From: Xylanibacter muris
Lineage (GTDB): Bacteria > Bacteroidota > Bacteroidia > Bacteroidales > Bacteroidaceae
Assembly (NCBI RefSeq): GCF_013166605.1
Contig: NZ_JABKKF010000001.1
Span: forward strand, 372,001 to 436,000
Reading direction: 5' to 3'
DNA length: 64,000 nucleotides
Below the pieces are notes generated by a model. It was given only the letters and a program-made list of their open reading frames with translations, searched no databases and was not told the DNA's origin. Both the position numbers and the translations under genes were made by a program. Positions 34,895-42,148 of this stretch are shown here, in pieces (the stretch's first letter is position 1; every line of letters starts with the position of its first letter).

Positions 34895-37723
34895 ATGAGG
34901 CAGGTTGTAATATCGTGTCTGTTGCTCTGTTGTTTTCAGGCAACGGCACAGCAGACGGAAATAAAGTATCTTTCCGGTACTGACGCCGATAACACGGTGG
35001 CATGGGATTTCTTTTGCTCAAAGGGAATGAACAGCGGGAAATGGAAGAAGATAGCTGTTCCGTCGTGTTGGGAACAGCAAGGTTTCGGTGAATATACTTA
35101 CGGCAGGTATTATAAGAAGAAAGACGGGCGTGTGAGTGACGAGTCTGGCAGATACCGCCATACTTTCCGTGTTCCGAAAGAGTGGGCAGGCAAGAAGGTG
35201 GAGCTGGTGTTTGAAGGTGTGATGACCGATGCCTGTGTAAAGATAAACGGCCGTGAGCCGGCAACAGACGTTAATGGTTTTCCCGGTGTGCACAGAGGAG
35301 GTTTCACGGCTTTCTCATACGATGTTACCGGTATGGTGGAGTATGGAAAGAAGAATATCCTTGAAGTGTTTGTGGAAAAACAGTCGAAGGATAAATCCGT
35401 GAATGCTGCCGAGCGTCGTGCAGACTGGTGGCTGTTCGGAGGGATATACCGTCCTGTTTATCTTAGGGCGCTTCCGAAAATAAACATAAGCCGTGTGGCT
35501 GTTGACGCAAAGGCGGACGGCAAGACATCGATAAGGCTTGTGACGGATGGACTTGCCGACGGTTACTCGCTTAAGGCGTATGTAAGCCGGTCAGGAGCTG
35601 CGGAAGACTTGCCGGCTGCAACAGTAAGGCATATAAGATTACGTGCAGAGAGAGAACAGACTGTGGAGACTGCATTTGACGGAGTGCGGCCATGGGATCC
35701 GGAACATCCGAATATGTATGTATTGCATCTGTCGCTTGTCGATTCCAAAGGAGTGGCGGTTCATGAGATAAGCCTGCGCATCGGATTCCGGACTGTCGAG
35801 TTCCGCAGGCGTGACGGTTTTTATCTTAACGGACAAAAACTGTTGATAAAGGGTATAAACCGCCATTGTTTCTATCCGGAAACAGGGCGCACGACAAGCA
35901 GGCGTTTGGACATTGAAGACGTAAAGCTTGTAAAGGGAATGAATGCCAACGCTATACGTTCCCATTATCCGCCTGACGGTCATTTGCTTGATATTTGCGA
36001 TTCTTTAGGTGTGTTGTATTTCAATGAGCTTCCCGGATGGCAGAACCATTATAATACACAGACGGGTAAAAGAATACTCCATGAGATGATAGCCCATGAC
36101 GTGAATCATCCGTGCATATTCGTATGGGGTAATGGCAATGAGGGAGGTTTTAATCTTGAGCTTGACTCGTTGTTTCATGAGTATGACATCCAGAAACGTC
36201 ATGTAGTTCATCCATGGGCCTTGTTCGGTGGGGTCGACGCTCATCATTATCCGGCATATCAGACCGGAGTGGGAAGGCTTGGAAACGGATATGATGTTTT
36301 CATGCCGACAGAGTTCCTGCATGCTCAGTATGACAAGGGCGCCGGTGCGTCGTTGGATGACTATTGGCGGAATTGGAGCCGCAGCAGCCTCTTTGCCGGA
36401 GGATTTATATGGGCGTTGATAGATGAGGGCGTTGTCCGTAAAGACCTTAATGACTCCATTGATACTGATGGTCCTAACGCTCCCGACGGTGTCCTCGGTC
36501 CTCATAGGGAGAAAGAGGGCAGTTGGTATACGATAAGGGATGTGTGGTCTCCTGTCCAGATAGATCCGGTGACGGTTCGTCCGTCATGGAATTGCCGGCT
36601 TGCTCTCAGCAACAACAGTCTCTTTTCCTGTCTTGACGAATATGTGATGACATACGAGGTAATATCGGCCGGTACTGACGGGCGGAATGTGCTGCGTGAG
36701 GGCCGGGTGAGACTTCCTCATGCTCTTCCCGGAGAAAAGGCGGGGATAACGCTTCCTCTGACAGAGGATGAGTTGAATGCGGGATACATCCTTCAGCTTA
36801 CGGCAATGTATCCGTCAGGCGATACCGTCAATATATGGACATGGCCTATGAAATACGCTGATGAGTATTTTGCGGGTATACGCCTTCAAAACACGGAAAT
36901 GTCAGGAAAAGCAGACTTCGAGGATGCCGCGCTTTATGCAAACGGTGTAAAGGTGGTGTTCAGTAAAGAAACGGGAATGATTGTTTCCGTGAATGTTAAA
37001 GGCCGGGATGTTCCTTTCAATAACGGTCCGCTTCCGGTAGGAATGAGAATGCGGCTGAAGGATTTCTCGGCGCGGAAGGACGGCAATGACGCGTTGATGG
37101 TTATGCGATATACCGGAGCGGCCGACTCTATTGTATGGCGAATGACGCCCGATGGTGTGCTTGGGATGGATGCGGTGATATTCAACCGGCGTGACGGAGG
37201 AAAATACGATGGAGCTTTTTTTGATAACGGAGCATCAGACATCGGCTTCAGTTTCTCTTATCCCGAATCTGTGTCAAAGGGAATGAGATGGTTCGGTCGC
37301 GGTCCTTATCGTGTGTGGCGTAACCGTAAGCGTGGTACATTATATAATATATGGTATAAGGATTACAACAATACCATTACCGGTGAGGGTAAACTGATAT
37401 ATCCGGAGTTTAAGGGTTATCATGCGAATATGTATTGGGCTAAGATGGAATCAGACACGGCACCGTTTGCTGTTTATACGGAAACCGACGGTATATATTA
37501 TCGTGTATTTACCCCGGAGGAGCCACGCCACCGGCGGAAAGGGGAGGACACCATGCAGGCATTTCCTGACGGTGATATATCCTTTCTTTTTGATATACAA
37601 GGTATGCGTTCGTATAAGCCTATAGAACAACTCGGCCCGGATGCACAGTCAAGTAATATACGTATTAATAAGGGTGATGACGGATTGAGGATGAGGCTTT
37701 GGTTTGATTTTAGGGCCGATTGA
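34895..37723 (+). CDS. GH2 glycosidase, beta-galactosidase-like
   Basis: The 942-residue protein has a signal peptide (VVISCLLLCCFQATAQ), an N-terminal sugar-binding sandwich (RYRHTFRVPKEWAGKKVELVFEGVMTDACVKING), an Ig-like domain, and a TIM-barrel with the acid/base Glu in HPCIFVWGNGNEGGFN near residue 415 and the proposed nucleophile Glu in VFMPTEFLHAQYDKG near 474. The last about 270 residues resemble the Bgal_small_N domain (WFGRGPYRVWRNRKRGTL). The exact sugar is open: galactosidase, glucuronidase and other activities occur in GH2. Position directly behind GH115 points to a xylan side chain. Confidence 0.88.
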   Translation: MRQVVISCLLLCCFQATAQQTEIKYLSGTDADNTVAWDFFCSKGMNSGKWKKIAVPSCWEQQGFGEYTYGRYYKKKDGRVSDESGRYRHTFRVPKEWAGKKVELVFEGVMTDACVKINGREPATDVNGFPGVHRGGFTAFSYDVTGMVEYGKKNILEVFVEKQSKDKSVNAAERRADWWLFGGIYRPVYLRALPKINISRVAVDAKADGKTSIRLVTDGLADGYSLKAYVSRSGAAEDLPAATVRHIRLRAEREQTVETAFDGVRPWDPEHPNMYVLHLSLVDSKGVAVHEISLRIGFRTVEFRRRDGFYLNGQKLLIKGINRHCFYPETGRTTSRRLDIEDVKLVKGMNANAIRSHYPPDGHLLDICDSLGVLYFNELPGWQNHYNTQTGKRILHEMIAHDVNHPCIFVWGNGNEGGFNLELDSLFHEYDIQKRHVVHPWALFGGVDAHHYPAYQTGVGRLGNGYDVFMPTEFLHAQYDKGAGASLDDYWRNWSRSSLFAGGFIWALIDEGVVRKDLNDSIDTDGPNAPDGVLGPHREKEGSWYTIRDVWSPVQIDPVTVRPSWNCRLALSNNSLFSCLDEYVMTYEVISAGTDGRNVLREGRVRLPHALPGEKAGITLPLTEDELNAGYILQLTAMYPSGDTVNIWTWPMKYADEYFAGIRLQNTEMSGKADFEDAALYANGVKVVFSKETGMIVSVNVKGRDVPFNNGPLPVGMRMRLKDFSARKDGNDALMVMRYTGAADSIVWRMTPDGVLGMDAVIFNRRDGGKYDGAFFDNGASDIGFSFSYPESVSKGMRWFGRGPYRVWRNRKRGTLYNIWYKDYNNTITGEGKLIYPEFKGYHANMYWAKMESDTAPFAVYTETDGIYYRVFTPEEPRHRRKGEDTMQAFPDGDISFLFDIQGMRSYKPIEQLGPDAQSSNIRINKGDDGLRMRLWFDFRAD

Positions 37724-37756
37724 AATGAATAAAACCATATAGTTGCTTAATGGCAG

Positions 37757-37813
37757 AGTGAAGTGTATCCTTCAAAGTCTTGTGTATGACTTTCAGGATG
37801 CACTTCACTTTTT
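37757..37813 (+). terminator. Rho-independent terminator after the GH115-GH2 pair
   Basis: AGTGAAGTGTATCCT pairs with AGGATGCACTTCACT across an inner stem CAAAGTC/GACTTT, followed by TTTTT. One of the strongest hairpins in the window. Confidence 0.9.
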
Positions 37814-37930
37814 GTTGTCAATAAAGGATAGTCAGGTATCTTGTTCTGAGTTTTATGTTCAAAAAAACATTAATCCTGGCATATCCCGTCGCTTATATTT
37901 TCATAGCATATCTTTAAGGGGTTTCGGATT

Positions 37931-38119
37931 TCATTCGAGCCATGATTCCATGCGGTCTCTTGCAATAAGATAGTAGAATATCAGTCCTATCCAGCTTGTC
38001 GCAAAGAGAATTATTACCGCAACAATTCTTTTCCATAGCGGAACATCGAAACCTATAATCTCTATTGCAGCCTTGAGTGTCAGTATCATACCGGCAACCC
38101 AAATGATTAATCCAATCAT
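37931..38119 (-). CDS. Small two-helix membrane protein, PLDc_N-like
   Basis: The 62-residue protein has two membrane segments (LIIWVAGMILTLKAAIEII and IVAVIILFATSWIGLIFYYLI) and ends with RDRMESWLE. The pattern W-I-G-L-I-x-Y-x-L-I-A-R-x-R resembles the PLDc_N membrane module found alone or ahead of phospholipase-D-like domains; the match is moderate. It is the last gene of a minus-strand group with an 11-mer-repeat lipoprotein, a manganese catalase and a YciF-like protein, so a role in envelope stress is likely (inference). Confidence 0.75.
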   Translation of the reverse strand: MIGLIIWVAGMILTLKAAIEIIGFDVPLWKRIVAVIILFATSWIGLIFYYLIARDRMESWLE

Positions 38120-38175
38120 AATATTATGTTTTTAAACGGTTAAACATTAGAAGTGTTTTTAGTCGCTCTCTGTTT

Positions 38176-38523
38176 CTACAGGGCGTCTTTCACTTCTTTC
38201 TTTGTCTCATTATACCCTTTCTTTACGGCATCCTTTGTCTTGTCGTAGCCTTCTTTTACAGTATTCTTGGTATCTTTCCAGCCTTCCTTGACGTCTTTTT
38301 TGGTCTCGTCCCAACTTTCTTTTGCGTCTTTCTTGGCTTCTTTCCATTCTTTGTTTACCTTGTCTGAGGCTTTTTCCGCAGCGTTTTCTACAGACTGTTC
38401 CGCATTTCTTATGCGGCAGTTCTCACGGCAGGAATCATTCCCGCAGTTGCAGTTTCTTTTGTTACACGCTATCACGGCTCCGACGGCTACAATGACCATC
38501 ACTGCTAAAAATATCTTTTTCAT
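38176..38523 (-). CDS. Lipoprotein with Cys cluster and five 11-residue LEA-like repeats
   Basis: The 115-residue protein carries a lipobox (VGAVIAC) and directly after it a cluster of five cysteines in 17 residues (CNKRNCNCGNDSCRENC). The rest is a highly charged amphipathic helix with five consecutive 11-residue repeats: KEWKEAKKDAK, ESWDETKKDVK, EGWKDTKNTVK, EGYDKTKDAVK, KGYNETKKEVK. Such 11-mers are typical of LEA group 3 and apolipoprotein-like stress proteins that coat membranes during drying or osmotic stress. No defined family name can be given. The gene lies in the stress group 35 bases after the catalase. Confidence 0.85.
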   Translation of the reverse strand: MKKIFLAVMVIVAVGAVIACNKRNCNCGNDSCRENCRIRNAEQSVENAAEKASDKVNKEWKEAKKDAKESWDETKKDVKEGWKDTKNTVKEGYDKTKDAVKKGYNETKKEVKDAL

Positions 38524-38557
38524 AGTTCTTTGATGTTTTAATTGTTAATACTAAAAA

Positions 38558-39511
38558 TTATTTCTCTTCTTCCTCCTCATTGCAGTATTCACACCATTGC
38601 ATGTTCTTCTCAGGTGTGGCGGAAAGCACTTCATTGCTGTGCTCGGCGGAAAGCTGCTCGTCTTTCTCACGCATGCTCTTTTCTGTGCGCGGCGTGCCTT
38701 CCGGTTCCCGTTCTGTAAGGCCGTCAGTCCTTCTCACTTCGCCTAAAGGATCCTTGATGTTTATCCATTCCTCACCCAGTTGTGTGCTTTTCCCTTTATT
38801 CCAAGGACCGCATGCCTCGTTGCCTTTTGACAATTTGAAATGCAGGTTGCTGTATTTGGGGGATGTCTGCATAGCACCCGGAGGGAAGTTTGGCTTGATA
38901 GTCTCCAGAGCAGCTTCAAACTGCTGGTAGTGTGTCACCTCACGTGTCATGAGAAACATAAGCGTGTCTTTTACCAGGGGATCGTCGGTGAGCTGTATCA
39001 GATTTTCATATCCGATCTTTGCACGGGCTTCTCCTGCCATGTTTGAGCGCAGGTCCACTGACAGGTCGGCATTGGCTGAAATATATGTCGCACACCATGG
39101 GTTGCCGTTACTGTCCGTGAGTGTCGGACTTCCCGGAGCCACTACAAGGAATTGCGGGTTTGTGTAAGCCTGGTGTATAAGATACTCCTTGGCCTCTTTG
39201 CCTTTCATCATACAGCTCAGTGGTGTTGTCTCTACGGCATCCTTCATCTTTCCGTTTACAGATCCGAGAAGCATTTGTATTGTCGCTCCAACAATCTCGA
39301 GGTGTCCGAACTCTTCTGTCGCAATGTCCATCAGCATGTCATACTTGTCAGGATAAGGGTTGTGACAGCTGAATGCCTGTACGAAATATTGCATTGCGGA
39401 TTTCAGTTCACCGTTGGCTCCGCCGAAAGCTTCGAGCATGACCCTTGCAAATCTTGGGTCCGGTTTTGATACTCTTGCGTTAAACTGCAAGTCCTTTACA
39501 TGATAAAACAT
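38558..39511 (-). CDS. Manganese (non-haem) catalase
   Basis: The 317-residue ferritin-like protein breaks down hydrogen peroxide with a di-manganese centre. Ligand positions follow the family: Glu in GGANGELKSAMQYFVQ, Glu and His in TEEFGHLEIVGATIQ, Glu in AGEARAKIGYENL, His in TREVTHYQQFEAAL. It ends in an unusual tail with CEYC followed by a run of Glu. Together with the YciF-like gene next to it, this recalls the yciGFE-katN stress operon of enterobacteria. Confidence 0.94.
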   Translation of the reverse strand: MFYHVKDLQFNARVSKPDPRFARVMLEAFGGANGELKSAMQYFVQAFSCHNPYPDKYDMLMDIATEEFGHLEIVGATIQMLLGSVNGKMKDAVETTPLSCMMKGKEAKEYLIHQAYTNPQFLVVAPGSPTLTDSNGNPWCATYISANADLSVDLRSNMAGEARAKIGYENLIQLTDDPLVKDTLMFLMTREVTHYQQFEAALETIKPNFPPGAMQTSPKYSNLHFKLSKGNEACGPWNKGKSTQLGEEWINIKDPLGEVRRTDGLTEREPEGTPRTEKSMREKDEQLSAEHSNEVLSATPEKNMQWCEYCNEEEEEK

Positions 39512-39588
39512 AGTCGAATAAATTTAAATAGTTGATAATAAGTTTAATTGTTTTACTGAAATTGCAAGTATTGTGAGTCATGATGATA

Positions 39589-40128
39589 TCATTCCTTTGC
39601 CGCAGATGCGTTCACCTTGTTTTCCGCTACAATACTCAGTGATATGTCTGTCTTCTTTTCCTCGTCAAGAATCTTCTTGAGAAGTTTTGCAACTTTCGGC
39701 TCACCGATATTTTCAGCGATTACTGTAAGCGCTCCGTATGAGGCTATTTCGTAATGTTCCGCTTTCTGTGATGATACAATCAGTCCCACATCTCGGGTGT
39801 GTGTTCCCTCGTCTGTATCTTCTATCACGCTGTCAGCCTCCTTCAATAGCCCTTCCATTGCCTTACATTTTTTCGCTTCGGCTTTTTCTCCTAACAGTTC
39901 GAAAGCCTTTTCAAGCGTGGCGATTTGCCCTTCTGTTTCCATTGTGTGTTTCTCGAAGGCTTTTGCCAGCTTTTTTGATGTGGCGGCCTGTGCCATTTTC
40001 GGCAGAGCTTTGTAAAGAGCCTGTTCGGCCCAATAGATATCTTTCAGCTCATCAATAAAAAACTCTCTCAGTTTGCTCTCATCCGTACTCTTGGCGGATT
40101 TTTTGCTGCTTTTGCTTTTTGTTTCCAT
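39589..40128 (-). CDS. DUF892/YciF-like ferritin-fold protein
   Basis: The 179-residue protein starts at the ATG at 40128 (METKSK); the nine codons upstream are not needed. After a Lys/Ser-rich N-terminal tail the DUF892 four-helix pattern is clear: LREFFIDELKDIYWAEQALYKALPKMAQAA, AFEKHTMETEGQIATLEKAFE, and QKAEHYEIASYGALTVIAEN. Conserved Glu and His positions fit a di-iron or di-manganese site. YciF proteins are induced by general stress and are often encoded next to manganese catalase, as here. First gene of the minus-strand stress group. Confidence 0.92.
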   Translation of the reverse strand: METKSKSSKKSAKSTDESKLREFFIDELKDIYWAEQALYKALPKMAQAATSKKLAKAFEKHTMETEGQIATLEKAFELLGEKAEAKKCKAMEGLLKEADSVIEDTDEGTHTRDVGLIVSSQKAEHYEIASYGALTVIAENIGEPKVAKLLKKILDEEKKTDISLSIVAENKVNASAAKE

Positions 40129-40591
40129 AATCCATGTCGTTTTAAAGTTAAACAATACTCTCTTTGGTTTTCCTTATAAAGGAAAATTCTTAAGTTATCC
40201 TTTTTCATTTGAATCATGCGTTGTTATCCTGATTCGTATGCAAATATAGGAGGATATTCAGTAAAGGAAAAAATCATATACGATTTATTCAGTACTATTA
40301 AGCCCAATTAAATTAAAAAACTTTTATCTTGGCTCTATTATAATAATAAATCTTTAATGACTTCTTTTTTTCACAGTAAAACACTGCAATGCTCATTATG
40401 TTGGACTTTGATTCTTCTTGTTTCTTTCTATGCGGGTCTTTGAACAGGTCTTAACTGTCATCTATATCAATGTCAATCCGGTTGTAAGCTTTTCCGTTGT
40501 TTTTCATTTTGGTCTCGTTTTTTATTATTATCTTTGCCAAAGATAATGCAGACAAATTCTTTATATTAATAACAAATAACCGTAAAAACAG
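40129..40591. other. Divergent promoter region between the stress group and a GH43 gene
   Basis: TATATTTG on the minus strand (40248 to 40241) is the likely promoter element of the YciF-like gene. The 21-base palindrome with TATCTTTG near 40527-40547 serves the GH43 gene. Between them the DNA is AT-rich and without reading frames of note. Confidence 0.5.
40527..40547 (+). promoter_or_regulatory. Palindrome centred on the -7 element of the GH43 gene
   Basis: ATTATCTTTG (40527-40536) and its exact complement (40538-40547) flank a single C. The left arm contains a perfect -7 element TATCTTTG (40529-40536), and the mirror arm places the same element on the minus strand. It lies 45 bases upstream of the GH43 ATG at 40592. 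Confidence 0.7.
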
Positions 40592-41653
40592 ATGAGGAGA
40601 CTGACATTATTATTTATTGTTATGGCTACTTTGTGCGTCAGTGGAGATATATCGGCAAAGAAGCACAGGAAATGTCCGAAAGAAAAGGATATGGCAGCTT
40701 ATCTTATGGTGTATCATAAGGATGCGGATCACGGACTCCACATGGCCATAAGCCATGACGGATATATGTATACCGCCTTAAACAATGGCGACGCTGTGAT
40801 ATCCGGAGATACTATAGCAGTACAGAAAGGAATAAGAGACCCGCATATATTCCGTGGTCCTGACGGTGGCTTCTATCTTGCCATGACAGACCTTCATATC
40901 TATGGAAAGAAGGCGGGATACAGGGAGACGGAATGGGACCGTGACGGAAAGGAATTCGGATGGGGAAACAATCTGGGGCTTGTGCTTATGAAATCATACG
41001 ACCTTATTCACTGGACACGTGCGAACATAATGTTCGACAAGCTTGACGGGTCATTGTCTGATATCGGTTGTGTGTGGGCGCCAGAGACCGCCTATGATTA
41101 TGACAGGAAAAAACTGATGGTGTATTTCACTATGCGGCACCGCACGGGAAAGAACAAGCTGTATTACTGCTATGTGAATGATGAATTCAATAAGATAGAA
41201 ACTCTTCCGAAACTCCTCTTTGAATATCCTAATCCAGAGAAGGAGGCTATTGATGGCGATATCGTTTATGTTGGCGGCACATATCATTTGTTTTATTGTT
41301 CCCATGACGGTACTGCAGGCATAAAGCAGGCCACAAGCAACAGTCTTACAGGACCGTGGACATATATTGACGATTATTGTGATTATGAAAAGGGAGGCTG
41401 TGAGGCTCCGCACGTATATAAGATAATAGGCGAGGACAAATGGATTCTGATGTATGATGTATACAGTGCGCGTCCGAAGCATAATTTCGGTTTCGCGGAA
41501 ACCCATGATTTCAAGACTTTCAGTAATCTCGGGCGTTTTGACCGTGGAGTGATGAAGCGTACGAATTTTGAGGAACAGAAACACGGTGCTGTGGTATGGC
41601 TGACGAAGAAAGAAGCAAGGAAACTGGAAAGATATTGGAACGCAAGGCGTTGA
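40592..41653 (+). CDS. GH43 glycosidase, single domain
   Basis: The 353-residue secreted enzyme (signal peptide RRLTLLFIVMATLCVSGDISA) has only the five-bladed propeller. Likely catalytic residues: Asp in KGIRDPHIFRGPDGG, Asp in EAIDGDIVYVGG, Glu in GGCEAPHVYKIIG. Motifs such as YLMVYHKDADHGLHMAIS and SYDLIHWTRANIMFD are found in xylosidase/arabinofuranosidase-like GH43 proteins of Bacteroidales; the linkage cannot be decided. Lies apart from the GH3-GH43 cluster at 14.8-20.9 kb but may act on the same polymer. Confidence 0.88.
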   Translation: MRRLTLLFIVMATLCVSGDISAKKHRKCPKEKDMAAYLMVYHKDADHGLHMAISHDGYMYTALNNGDAVISGDTIAVQKGIRDPHIFRGPDGGFYLAMTDLHIYGKKAGYRETEWDRDGKEFGWGNNLGLVLMKSYDLIHWTRANIMFDKLDGSLSDIGCVWAPETAYDYDRKKLMVYFTMRHRTGKNKLYYCYVNDEFNKIETLPKLLFEYPNPEKEAIDGDIVYVGGTYHLFYCSHDGTAGIKQATSNSLTGPWTYIDDYCDYEKGGCEAPHVYKIIGEDKWILMYDVYSARPKHNFGFAETHDFKTFSNLGRFDRGVMKRTNFEEQKHGAVVWLTKKEARKLERYWNARR

Positions 41654-41664
41654 CCGATACGGAA

Positions 41665-42123
41665 ATGGAGGCTGCAATACGCCGTTCCGAAGAGCTGTTC
41701 ATGATGGGCTTTAACTGTTCACAGTCTGTTGTGGCCCCGTTTGCCGGTTTATACGGATACACGGAAGAACAGGCGTTGAGGCTAAGTGCCGGTCTTGGTG
41801 CCGGTATCGGGCGTATGCGGCTCACTTGCGGTGCCGTTTGCGGGATGGCCATTCTCGCAGGGATGGATTGCGGGTCGTCGGTCCCCGGTGATCGGGAGGG
41901 AAAGTCGGCTAATTATAAGGTGGTTCAGATGCTTGCGGAAAAGTTTCGGGATGTGCATGGGTCAATATGCTGTTCGGAACTGCTTAAGCTAAAAAAAGAC
42001 GCGCCTCTGAGCTTTGAGGCGTCGGAGCGTACGGCCGAATACTACCGCACACGCCCGTGTGTGAACCAGATAATAACTGCGGCAAGGATATTTGCAGAAT
42101 ATTATAAAGAGAAATATTCTTAG
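41665..42123 (+). CDS. C_GCAxxG_C_C family redox-like protein
   Basis: The 152-residue protein (from the ATG at 41665) shows the family pattern: FNCSQSVVAPFA, LSAGLGAGIGRMRLTCGAVCGMAILAG, CCSELL and RPCVNQIITAA. The frame continues upstream to an ATG at 41596 inside the GH43 gene, giving 175 residues; the later start, 11 bases after the GH43 stop, avoids a 58-base overlap. These Cys-rich proteins are small and cytoplasmic, of unknown biochemical role, sometimes linked to metal or redox chemistry. The gene lies between GH43 and an OPT transporter (25 bases before it). Confidence 0.85.
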   Translation: MEAAIRRSEELFMMGFNCSQSVVAPFAGLYGYTEEQALRLSAGLGAGIGRMRLTCGAVCGMAILAGMDCGSSVPGDREGKSANYKVVQMLAEKFRDVHGSICCSELLKLKKDAPLSFEASERTAEYYRTRPCVNQIITAARIFAEYYKEKYS

Positions 42124-42148
42124 AGTAAATACAATAACTATATAACAA

